From assembly GCF_002266855.1 (NCBI RefSeq), contig NZ_NGJN01000008.1:1-64000 (forward strand): DNA of 64,000 nucleotides. The letters are read 5' to 3'. This document shows, piece by piece, positions 28,014-36,737 of this stretch (position 1 is its first letter; each line of letters begins with the position of its first letter). The notes beneath the pieces are model-generated. The model ran no database searches. It saw only the letters and a program-made list of their open reading frames with translations, and was not told the DNA's origin. The translations under genes were made by a program, and so were the position numbers. This DNA comes from Winogradskyella aurantia (GTDB lineage: Bacteria > Bacteroidota > Bacteroidia > Flavobacteriales > Flavobacteriaceae).

Positions 28014-29345
28014 CTAACGCGGCATATTTTTCATCATTTGCATCATTCGCTTTCCGCCTCCGCCTTGCATCATTTTCATCATTTTGCTCATCTGGGTGAA
28101 CTGCTTCAATAGTTGATTGATTTCTTGAACTGAAGTCCCTGAGCCTTTGGCAATACGCTTTTTTCTACTGGCGTTGATTACCGATGGGTTTGTGCGCTCC
28201 TCAGGTGTCATGGAATGAATAATAGCCTCAATGCCCTTAAAGGCATCATCATCTATATCGATACCCTTCATCATTTTACTAGCTCCAGGTATCATCCCAA
28301 TAAGGTCCTTCATGTTACCCATTTTCTTAATCTGCTGGATTTGCTTCAAAAAATCATCGAACCCAAATTGATTCTTAGCAATTTTCTTTTGCAGCTTTCT
28401 AGCCTCCTCTTCATCGTATTGGTCTTGGGCGCGTTCAACAAGTGAAACCACATCACCCATACCTAAAATACGATCTGCCATACGTGAAGGATAGAAGACA
28501 TCTATAGCTTCCATCTTCTCACCTGTACCGATAAACTTAATTGGCTTATCAACTACAGATTTAATAGAAATAGCAGCACCACCGCGGGTGTCACCATCTA
28601 ATTTAGTAAGAATGACACCATCAAAATTTAAAATATCATTGAAGGCCTTTGCTGTATTAACAGCGTCTTGACCTGTCATAGAGTCTACAACGAACAAAGT
28701 CTCTTGTGGCTCAATTGCCTCGTGGATATTTGATATTTCAGTCATCATGGCTTCGTCGACAGCCAAACGACCTGCAGTATCTATAATAACCACATTAAAT
28801 CCATTAGCCTTTGCGTGGGCAATCCCTGCTTTGGCAATTGCGACAGGGTCATTGTTTCCTTTGTCACTAAAAACCTCAACATTGATTTGATCACCAACGA
28901 CATGCAACTGATCAATAGCCGCAGGACGGTAGACATCACAAGCTACCAATAGTGGTTTCTTGGTCTTTTTATTTTTTAGATAATTGGCAAGTTTACCAGA
29001 GAAGGTGGTTTTACCAGAACCTTGTAAACCTGACATCAGAATAACACTTGGGTCGCCTGAAAGGTCTATTCCTTCGGCATCACCACCCATGAGTTCGGTT
29101 AACTCATCCTTTACAATCTTAACCATTAACTGACTAGGTTGCAGGGTTGTTAACACATTTTGACCTAAGGCTTTTTCCTTAACGGTATTAGTAAATTCCT
29201 TGGCAATTTTAAAGTTAACATCAGCATCTAAAAGCGCTCGTCTAACTTCCTTCAAAGTTTCGGCCACATTTACCTCGGTAATACTACCATGACCTTTTAA
29301 TACGTGTAACGCCTTATCTAACTTCTCACTTAAATTATTGAACAT
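28014..29345 (-). CDS. ffh: Signal recognition particle protein Ffh
   Basis: GTPase subunit of the SRP that targets nascent membrane proteins with FtsY. 443 residues: N domain (1-90), G domain with GLQGSGKTTFSGKLA (about 107), VDSMTGQDAVN, VIIDTAGRLAVDEA and TKLDGDTRGGAAIS, then a methionine-rich M domain (about 310-443) ending KMMKMMQGGGGKRMMQMM with the helix-turn-helix GMIPGASKMMKGI. All GTPase motifs are intact. folD lies downstream on the same strand. Confidence 0.97.
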   Translation of the reverse strand: MFNNLSEKLDKALHVLKGHGSITEVNVAETLKEVRRALLDADVNFKIAKEFTNTVKEKALGQNVLTTLQPSQLMVKIVKDELTELMGGDAEGIDLSGDPSVILMSGLQGSGKTTFSGKLANYLKNKKTKKPLLVACDVYRPAAIDQLHVVGDQINVEVFSDKGNNDPVAIAKAGIAHAKANGFNVVIIDTAGRLAVDEAMMTEISNIHEAIEPQETLFVVDSMTGQDAVNTAKAFNDILNFDGVILTKLDGDTRGGAAISIKSVVDKPIKFIGTGEKMEAIDVFYPSRMADRILGMGDVVSLVERAQDQYDEEEARKLQKKIAKNQFGFDDFLKQIQQIKKMGNMKDLIGMIPGASKMMKGIDIDDDAFKGIEAIIHSMTPEERTNPSVINASRKKRIAKGSGTSVQEINQLLKQFTQMSKMMKMMQGGGGKRMMQMMKNMPR

Positions 29346-29638
29346 AATCTTGATCTAATTTAGAAGTTGCAAATTTAAGAATTTAAGAGAGATAAACGAA
29401 TGAGGCAAGCGCAATTATGGGTCATTTTTTAATCGCCAAAAGGAAAGACAGCTATTTGGCTGAAAATAGTTCCATGTATTAATTTAAATTCTCTAAATCC
29501 TTTTTAAGCAAAAACTTACAATTCTCGTACCCTGATTTATTTAATTATTACATGTCAATCAGCAAATACAAATAATTAATGCTCACAGAATGCAAAAACT
29601 GCGTATTAAATCCAGCTAATCTCCTTAGCGTGTTTCAT
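29346..29638. other. Intergenic region upstream of ffh
   Basis: No gene, hairpin or promoter match could be supported. I looked for the SRP RNA core (GGUCAGGUC...GGAAGG) and did not find it. Confidence 0.5.
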
Positions 29639-30922
29639 CTAATTTTCTGCTCTGGCTTTCTCTCGCTCTATACTTTTCTGAATCTTTTCTATCGCAGTCT
29701 CAATGGACTTGTCTGGTTCAATTAAATTATAGGCACCCCAAAAATCAGGATCGGAAAAGCCTGAAATGGCATCCGCAATTATCACTGAAGGTTTTAGCCT
29801 GTCTTTAGCCTTAACTTTTTTGTCGGTTGTATTAATCTCCCAATCTGTTATTGCCATTTCGCTTGATAGCGTATATACCTTATTGAATAATTGGCGTTTT
29901 TTATTGATCTTAAAAGTTAAATTGAGATTAGCATAATTGAAATGCCATTTGTTACCACTGATTTTATAATCAACTTTATAATTAGCCTCAAGTGGGTAGA
30001 CCACAACATCTCTAGGCTTTCTCTTAACAAGAAGGTTTTTTGTCCTTGCCCTATTACTTAAATCCAGATAGTAATCGGCACTGACTAAAGCCAATGTTTT
30101 TGAATCGATATATAAGTTGCCATTGTAGTTGATATTAAGCCCACTATCTTTTGTTTTGAAGTACACCACGTAAACGTTCCTATTATCTATGTTTGTTGGA
30201 TCTTTGAATTCAAAATCATAAAAAGGAATCGTTTCTTCAGTAAAAATATACTCTGGATACTTCATTAAATCTAAGTAGATTGTCGAATAGGGTCCTCCCT
30301 GTAGTTTTACAGAGACAGTATCCAATCGTTTATAGTCGGTACTTTTTCTTGCCTTGCTCAAAGCAATTATGTCTTCATCACGCGAGGTGTATGGCTCTTT
30401 GTAAATATCAACTACCGCTTCAGTTAGCGATACGTTTCGCTTTCGTCTTTTTATGGTCTCCCTGTAAAACGCTGTCATAATTACAGATTCATTCTGCAGT
30501 CTTTCGGCCTTATTTTCAAATACCCTTTCAACTAGGGCTTTTGCATTTTTAAATGCTGAAATATTAACTTCTGACAATTCGGTTACAGCCTTATAAAGCT
30601 CTATTTTGATTTTATTATCCTGAAGCTCAGATAGGGATATCATAAAATTCTTGTAGCCCAGATAAGAGGCAACCAAGCGTGGATTTAGTATTTGATTCGG
30701 GATTTTTAGAACAAATTCTCCCTCTGAATTTGTCACTGTGCTCAGGTTTTCGTTCAAAATAATTAAACTTACTGCCTCTAGAGGTTTTTTTGTGTTTCCG
30801 TCTATGACTATACCACTATATTCTGAAAATACTGTTTGAGCCGCTAGTATTGAGGAAAATACCAAACTAAGAATTAACAAATTAAGTTTTAAACCATATT
30901 TCTGATAATGAGTATTTTTCAT
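29639..30922 (-). CDS. Exported protein with carboxypeptidase-like regulatory domain
   Basis: 427 residues with a signal peptide (about 1-29, ending ILAAQ). Residues 35-110 form a CarboxypepD_reg-like beta-sandwich (YSGIVIDGNTKKPLEAVSLI, TVTNSEGEFVLKIP, ASYLGYKNFMI) as found in TonB-dependent receptors, but no receptor barrel follows. The rest (120-427) is a conserved Bacteroidota region with FYRETIKRRKRNVSLTEAVV and YNGNLYIDSKTLALVSADY, suggesting a soluble periplasmic or outer-membrane-associated lipoprotein-fold domain. Function unknown. Monocistronic. Confidence 0.82.
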   Translation of the reverse strand: MKNTHYQKYGLKLNLLILSLVFSSILAAQTVFSEYSGIVIDGNTKKPLEAVSLIILNENLSTVTNSEGEFVLKIPNQILNPRLVASYLGYKNFMISLSELQDNKIKIELYKAVTELSEVNISAFKNAKALVERVFENKAERLQNESVIMTAFYRETIKRRKRNVSLTEAVVDIYKEPYTSRDEDIIALSKARKSTDYKRLDTVSVKLQGGPYSTIYLDLMKYPEYIFTEETIPFYDFEFKDPTNIDNRNVYVVYFKTKDSGLNINYNGNLYIDSKTLALVSADYYLDLSNRARTKNLLVKRKPRDVVVYPLEANYKVDYKISGNKWHFNYANLNLTFKINKKRQLFNKVYTLSSEMAITDWEINTTDKKVKAKDRLKPSVIIADAISGFSDPDFWGAYNLIEPDKSIETAIEKIQKSIEREKARAEN

Positions 30923-31033
30923 CTTTCAAGTAAATCTTTTTTATAGCATAAGTAAATATAGTGATTACCAGCAAAAAAAATATTTGAAAACTGTTAAAAT
31001 GAATTCACTTATTAGTGTAATTTATGCTGTCAC

Positions 31034-32812
31034 TTACATTCTGGAAGGCACCTCAATACCTAATAGGCCAAAAGCGTTCTTAATGGTTTGTCCAACCACT
31101 TTGCAAAGCAGCACTCTAAAGGATTTTTCTTCTTTATTATCTGCGCCTAGAATAGACACATTTTGATAGAATGAATTAAAATCCTTAACAAGCTCATAAG
31201 TATAATTAGCAATTAATGCAGGACTGTATTGGGATGCGGAATTTTGTACGACTTCAGGGAATTGTTCCAATTGCTTTAAAAGCTGTTTCTCCTTTTCGTG
31301 TAATTTAAGTCCTTTGATTACTGTATCTGTAAGGTCAATATCAGATTTTCTTAAAATTGATTGAATCCTGGCATAGGTATATTGAATGAAGGGCCCCGTA
31401 TTACCTTGAAAATCTATTGACTCTTTTGGGTCGAAGAGAATTCGTTTTTTAGGGTCAACCTTAAGGATGAAATATTTAAGTGCACCGAGTCCTATGGTTT
31501 TGTAAAGTAGCTGCTTTTCTGCTTCGGTATAGTCATCTAACTTTCCGAGATTCTCAGATATTTCTTCAGCAGTTGTCGCCATTTCCTCAATTAAATCATC
31601 AGCATCCACCACCGTTCCTTCACGGCTTTTCATCTTGCCACTTGGCAGATCTACCATACCATAGCTTAAATGAAATAGATTCTTAGCCCATTCAAACCCC
31701 AGTTTTTTTAGGATTAAAAACAAGACCTTAAAATGGTAATCCTGTTCATTTCCCACGGTGTAAACCATACCTCCCACATCTGGATAATCCTTTAGGCGTT
31801 GCACAGCAGTGCCAATATCCTGTGTCATGTATACTGCTGTACCATCACTACGCAGAACAATCTTCTCATCCAGTCCTTCATCCGTTAAATCGCACCAAAC
31901 AGACCCATCATCCTTAGTAAAAAAAACACCCGTTTTTAATCCTTCAGCAATAAACTCCTTGCCCAATAAATACGTATCACTTTCATAGTAATACTTGTCA
32001 AAATCAACACCTATGTTTTTGTAAGTTTCTTCAAAACCCTCATAAACCCAAGCATTCATTTTTCTCCAAAGTGCCACAACTTCGTTATCCCCAGCTTCCC
32101 AACGTCGCAGCATGTCTTGAGCTTCAAGCAATATTGGCGCATTTTTTTTTGCTTCTTCTTCAGAAACACCCTCACGCATCATTTCAGTGACTTCAGCTTT
32201 GTATGCCTTATCGAAAGCTACGTAATAATTCCCTACCAACTTATCACCCTTTAACCCTGCCGATCTCGGCGTCTCGCAATTTCCAAAACGCAGCCATGCC
32301 AGCATACTTTTACAAATATGGATTCCTCTATCGTTAATGATTTGGGTCTTGTAAACTTTTTTACCGGAGGCTTTGAGAATTTCTGCCACACTGTAACCTA
32401 ATAGCACATTTCTAACATGCCCTAAATGAAGCGGTTTATTGGTGTTTGGAGAGGAATACTCAACTATTATGGCCTTTTTGTCAATGTTATGAGAAAAACC
32501 ATAATCCTTTAGGTCCTTTATGCCATTAAAGAATTGAAGGTAATAGTCATCCGAAATCTCAATATTCAAAAAACCCTTTACAACATTGAACTTTTCTACC
32601 AAGGGCATTTTATCGACCAAATATTGCCCTATTTGCTCTCCAATCACTGCTGGATTGCCTTTAACAATCCTTAGCATCGGAAATATCACAACAGTAATAT
32701 CGCCAGGGAATTCCTTTCGTGTTGCCTGAAATTCGACAGACTCCAACTCTGCATTAAATATTGATTTTACAGCTTCCTTAACCTGAAATTCTAAAGTTTT
32801 CTGAAGTTCCAT
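31034..32812 (-). CDS. argS: Arginine--tRNA ligase
   Basis: Charges tRNA-Arg. 592 residues, class I. The HIGH motif is in SSPNTNKPLHLGHVRN (about 119) and the KMSKS-equivalent is KMKSREGTVV (about 395). The N-terminal Arg-tRNA binding domain (1-105) and the C-terminal anticodon-binding domain ending GLLGIEVPSRM are present. The start ATG 32812 gives the conserved MELQKTLEFQVKEAV opening. Confidence 0.96.
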   Translation of the reverse strand: MELQKTLEFQVKEAVKSIFNAELESVEFQATRKEFPGDITVVIFPMLRIVKGNPAVIGEQIGQYLVDKMPLVEKFNVVKGFLNIEISDDYYLQFFNGIKDLKDYGFSHNIDKKAIIVEYSSPNTNKPLHLGHVRNVLLGYSVAEILKASGKKVYKTQIINDRGIHICKSMLAWLRFGNCETPRSAGLKGDKLVGNYYVAFDKAYKAEVTEMMREGVSEEEAKKNAPILLEAQDMLRRWEAGDNEVVALWRKMNAWVYEGFEETYKNIGVDFDKYYYESDTYLLGKEFIAEGLKTGVFFTKDDGSVWCDLTDEGLDEKIVLRSDGTAVYMTQDIGTAVQRLKDYPDVGGMVYTVGNEQDYHFKVLFLILKKLGFEWAKNLFHLSYGMVDLPSGKMKSREGTVVDADDLIEEMATTAEEISENLGKLDDYTEAEKQLLYKTIGLGALKYFILKVDPKKRILFDPKESIDFQGNTGPFIQYTYARIQSILRKSDIDLTDTVIKGLKLHEKEKQLLKQLEQFPEVVQNSASQYSPALIANYTYELVKDFNSFYQNVSILGADNKEEKSFRVLLCKVVGQTIKNAFGLLGIEVPSRM

Positions 32813-33354
32813 ATGGGCTTATTACAAGATGTTTTTTAAACGTCTGCAAAGATAGAAGTTATTATTTTAATTCTTTCTTCAATACTGTGAATTCAACAAT
32901 TTCAGAACTCTTGATTTTGAGACCAAAAAATTAATCCGGATATTGAAATTAGTGTCGGTCATATCAGTAACTTTTTAAATGTGGGCTACTCGTTTTTGGA
33001 AAACAATTCATTTACATACAATTTTCTGATTTTCAAACATTTAAACCATATATGCATTTCATCGAGAATAGTGTAGTTTTCCTATGTTTTTTGCCGTTTG
33101 TCGATACATCTTTTTTTTCGTGAATTTCATCTGTCAGTTTATCTAATTTATTGGTATTAAGTCCTAATAATTAGTGTATTTGAGTACATTATGGCATTTT
33201 TGGTAGGCTATTAATCAATGTCCCAAACATTAATGAGGCTTAATTATCAAACATTAACCAAGTTGTTATTGTTTTGTGTTAACTTACTTTTTATTTCCCT
33301 CCGTAAAAGTTTTTCACATCAAAACAGTGCAATTCATCTTACTGCTATTTTAAG
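32813..33354. other. 542-bp intergenic region between argS and the TPR histidine kinase
   Basis: Divergent promoter region with no supported gene. A 51-codon open stretch (32921-33076, plus strand) contains INPDIEISVGHISNFLNVGY and could be a decayed coding remnant, but it has no start codon and no neighbour it obviously belongs to. The remainder is AT-rich with several TTAAT/ATTAA words just before the kinase. Confidence 0.5.
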
Positions 33355-35412
33355 ATGAAGCAGCTACTGACCATAACGTTGGTTCTAATGTCTCTTTTCG
33401 TTTATTCTCAAAACGAAAAGATAGATAAACTTACCTTTGAATTAGCCTATCACAAACAAGACTCTATTAAAGTTGATCTAGCTTTGAAGCTTATTGAAGA
33501 GCTCTATAAGGTTGAAGATTACAAAAAAGCATTGTTATATGTAAATCAAACAACCAAACTCTCCCAAGATTTAAATTACGTAAGGGGCCTTGCCGAAAGC
33601 AGTTACTATAGAGCATTAATCTATGCAAAACGCAATGACTATTTCAATGCTATTGACAATTATAACAAATCTAGAAAGTACTTCACACAAATTAAGGATA
33701 CGCTAGGAGTTGCCAAGGTTAGCAATAGTATTGGCCTCATTGAGATTAAACGTGGCAATTACAGTTTAGGATTAAAAAACTCGCTTGCAGCAATCACCAT
33801 CTTCGAAGAACGCAATCTTCGCGATGAATTAAGTACCGCATACAATAATCTAGCCGAAGCCTACTTCAAAACAGGTCAACTGGACAAGTCTCTAGATTTT
33901 AATTATAAGGCTTTAGAGGTTAGAACACAGATTAATGATAAAAGAGGTATCATACAATCCAATAAGAATATTGCGGAATTATTCTCCATGAGAAAGGAGC
34001 ACCGTAAAGCCATTGAATATTTTGAAAAAGTACTCAACCTTATAAATCCAGAAACCGATAAAGACCTAAGAGGGGAAATATTACCAAAGCTTGGCATTGA
34101 ATACTTGGAGTTTAAAGAGTTTGATAAAGCCAGTGAGCTATTGGTAGAAGGACTAAAATACAATAGAAAGCAAGACAACCAAGAGGGCATTTTAAAAGCC
34201 CTTAACGCCATAGCAAATTTAAATCTTCAAAAAAGAAAAGTTAAATTGGCAGAACTTCAACTGAACGAAGCCTACGCCATTGCTAAAAAAATCGATAATA
34301 AAAAAGCCCTACTGGAAAACTACAAATTGCATATTGCCTTAGATTCCACGAGAGGTTATTTCCAAAACGCCTTCTTTTGGCAGAATAAATATTACGACCT
34401 GAAAAGCCTCATAGAACAAGAAGATGAAGATATTTTGAATGTTAGAAATCAAGTTAAGGAAATAGACGACATTTCTTTATTCGATGCCGTTGATAAAGAC
34501 ACCTCTAATCCTTCTAACAAAAATGTAAAGAGAACCTGGTATAGTAACTCCTATATATTTTATGGCCTTATTGCAGCGCTTATAATAGTGCTTGCTCTTC
34601 TTTTTTATAGCCTAAATAAAACAAAAGGAATTAAAGATGAACTTTTAAAGCAGGAAGATTTCCTTCGTCAAGAAAAAGCTAAAAATGAGACCATATCAGA
34701 ACAAATCCAGCATCTTGAGGAAGTCAATCAAGTAAAGGACAAACTTTTCTCCATAGTTTCACATGACTTAAAGGATTCTATTTCCTCAATTAAAGCCTTC
34801 CTCGATTTACTCAAGGAAGATAGTATTTCAAAAGAAGAGTTTAGGGATTTAATTCCTGAACTTAGCGAAAATGCCGATAACGCCTCATCTCTTTTGTTCA
34901 ATCTACTGAATTGGTCAAAGTCTCAAATGCAAAACCTTGAGCCTAAACCAGAGCTTTTTAATATCCAAGATGTATTTCATACTAAAATGGCTTTGGTTGA
35001 GCAAAAGGTTGAAGATAAACGCATTGTTTTGATTGACGAGTCACAACGTGACTTTGTTTATGCTGACCGAAGTATGATTGAGATTGTGATTCAAAATTTA
35101 ATAACCAATGCCGTCAAATTCAGTAGAACCGGCGATGTTATCACCGTTTCTAATCAAGACGCCAAAGGAAAATCTCTCATTTGCGTCGAAGATACAGGAG
35201 TAGGAATATCTCCAGAAAATATTGAAAAACTATTTAACGTCAATAAAAACTTCACCACTGTAGGCACTAAAAATGAAAAAGGCACCGGACTCGGATTGAC
35301 CATTGCTAAAGACCTTGTAGAACTCAATAAAGGCCGAATCTGGGTTGAAAGCACCCCTAATGTAGGCAGTAAATTCTTTATTGAACTTCCTAAGGCTGCA
35401 CCACAAGCCTAA
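33355..35412 (+). CDS. TPR-containing membrane sensor histidine kinase
   Basis: 685 residues. A signal peptide (1-19, LTITLVLMSLFVYSQ) is followed by about seven TPR-like helical pairs (40-350; for example AIDNYNKSRKYFTQIKDTLG and AIEYFEKVLNL), which would be periplasmic. One membrane helix (about 398-418, YIFYGLIAALIIVLALLFY) is followed by a coiled coil (425-465). The HisKA domain has the phospho-acceptor H470 in IVSHDLKDSISSI, and the HATPase has N-box IQNLITNAVKFSRTG, DTGVGIS and GTGLGLTIAKDLV. The residue after the usual HDLR/K is D rather than the common proline-containing motif, as in many flavobacterial kinases. No response regulator gene is adjacent. Confidence 0.93.
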   Translation: MKQLLTITLVLMSLFVYSQNEKIDKLTFELAYHKQDSIKVDLALKLIEELYKVEDYKKALLYVNQTTKLSQDLNYVRGLAESSYYRALIYAKRNDYFNAIDNYNKSRKYFTQIKDTLGVAKVSNSIGLIEIKRGNYSLGLKNSLAAITIFEERNLRDELSTAYNNLAEAYFKTGQLDKSLDFNYKALEVRTQINDKRGIIQSNKNIAELFSMRKEHRKAIEYFEKVLNLINPETDKDLRGEILPKLGIEYLEFKEFDKASELLVEGLKYNRKQDNQEGILKALNAIANLNLQKRKVKLAELQLNEAYAIAKKIDNKKALLENYKLHIALDSTRGYFQNAFFWQNKYYDLKSLIEQEDEDILNVRNQVKEIDDISLFDAVDKDTSNPSNKNVKRTWYSNSYIFYGLIAALIIVLALLFYSLNKTKGIKDELLKQEDFLRQEKAKNETISEQIQHLEEVNQVKDKLFSIVSHDLKDSISSIKAFLDLLKEDSISKEEFRDLIPELSENADNASSLLFNLLNWSKSQMQNLEPKPELFNIQDVFHTKMALVEQKVEDKRIVLIDESQRDFVYADRSMIEIVIQNLITNAVKFSRTGDVITVSNQDAKGKSLICVEDTGVGISPENIEKLFNVNKNFTTVGTKNEKGTGLGLTIAKDLVELNKGRIWVESTPNVGSKFFIELPKAAPQA

Positions 35413-35458
35413 TTATTTTTATTAAATATCCTTGTTCAGATATGAAACATTTATTTAG

Positions 35459-35641
35459 CAGAGAGATGCGGGGTTATCCTCGCACATATTGCTGCCAAAC
35501 ATTTTAAAGGCAAAACAAGAGATAACAACCGTAAACATTATGTGTTGTACCGCCTTTGCTCACTGTGAAGAAGAAATCTTCGAGGATAAAATAAACTTAC
35601 AAGAGCATGGATTTAGCGCAGTTGGCCATTGTGTTTGGTAA
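35459..35641 (+). other. Possible decayed coding remnant downstream of the kinase
   Basis: An open frame of 60 codons reads from 35459 to the TAA at 35641; from the ATG at 35540 it would encode 33 residues (MCCTAFAHCEEEIFEDKINL and more) with five cysteine or histidine residues near the ends. A second frame at 35461-35575 also reads coherently (VILAHIAAKHFKGKTRDNN), so a frameshifted fossil is possible. I do not recognise the protein. Confidence 0.2.
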
Positions 35642-35675
35642 GCCAAAAAATTAAGTAAATCTTGAATAAGCTCAA

Positions 35676-36608
35676 CTAAGACCTTGGCAAAAATACCTCT
35701 GCCATCATGCAGCGTGCACTACCACCTCCACAGGTTTCAATGGTATCAAGTGAGCTATATATAACGGGGCAATGCTTTTCAATTTTAGTTATTTGCCCTT
35801 TATCTAAGCTCTTATAAGCCGATTCGCTCATAATAAGATATCGTTGTTGATCATCGCCTTGTAACTGAAGCATATTTCCAGCAAAATTTTGCATTTGGGC
35901 TTCAGAAATAGAAATAATTTCTTTCCCATCTCTCTTAAGATGTCCTACAACATTTTTTCGTTCCTTTTTATCATCAATGGCATCCAAACAAATAATCGCA
36001 AAGTTTTCAGCGATACACATCATTACATTTGTATGGTATATGGGCAAACGCTTACCGTCCGTAGTCTGATTGGCCCTAAAAATAACGGGTGTATATTCAA
36101 AATCCTCACAGAACTCAATGAACAAGTCTTCATCAGCTCTTGGAGATAGAGCACAATACGCTTTTCTATTTACTCGATCCAAAATCATACTTCCGGTCCC
36201 CTCTAAAAAAACACCCATGTTTTCGGCAGAGGTATAGTCGATAATATGCTCTATTATAAACCCTTCCTTTTCCAGTCTTATAAATACTTCGTCCCTACGC
36301 TCTTTTCTGCGATTTTCAGCAAACATAGGATATATGGCTACATCACCATTACTATGAAAACTTACCCAATTATTAGGAAAAATAGAGTCTGGCGTGTCCA
36401 TTAGCTTATCATCTTGCTCAACTATGACTTTAATTCCAACCGCTTTTAGTTTGTCCACAAAATCATCAAACTCCTTTTGAGCTTTAGCATTTATTTCAGC
36501 GTTTTTTAAGTCTAAATCTTCTTGAAAATAATTATTTACGGCCGTTTGCTCATTCATCCTGAAATTAATAGGACGAATCATTAAAATAGTATCTGTAGTT
36601 TGCTGCAT
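35676..36608 (-). CDS. ctlX: Citrulline utilization hydrolase CtlX (arginine deiminase-related)
   Basis: Guanidino-group-modifying-enzyme fold (GME/DDAH superfamily), 310 residues. Substrate-binding and catalytic residues are visible: DTPDSIFPNNWVSFHSNG (about 66), LEGTGSMILDR (about 135), the histidine in YHTNVMMCIAE and the C-terminal nucleophile cysteine in CGGGSARCMMAEVFLP. I know this family as CtlX, named for citrulline use in proteobacteria; the reaction in flavobacteria is not settled. A paralogue of the same fold lies at 50701-51612. In several flavobacteria the two genes are close together, as far as I recall; here 14 kb separates them. Confidence 0.8.
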   Translation of the reverse strand: MQQTTDTILMIRPINFRMNEQTAVNNYFQEDLDLKNAEINAKAQKEFDDFVDKLKAVGIKVIVEQDDKLMDTPDSIFPNNWVSFHSNGDVAIYPMFAENRRKERRDEVFIRLEKEGFIIEHIIDYTSAENMGVFLEGTGSMILDRVNRKAYCALSPRADEDLFIEFCEDFEYTPVIFRANQTTDGKRLPIYHTNVMMCIAENFAIICLDAIDDKKERKNVVGHLKRDGKEIISISEAQMQNFAGNMLQLQGDDQQRYLIMSESAYKSLDKGQITKIEKHCPVIYSSLDTIETCGGGSARCMMAEVFLPRS

Positions 36609-36737
36609 TTGTAGAATTTGAAAGATTGGGCAAAATTAATCTATTTTATAATCTCTAGACCTCTTGAAGTAGAGTTTTATAAGTTAAAATCTGTAAGTTT
36701 GAAAACATTTTAAAATACTAAAATCGCCAATACAAAA

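Noticed and set aside
29346-29638. SRP RNA gene next to ffh
   Set aside because: The conserved domain IV sequence of the SRP RNA is not present in the spacer.
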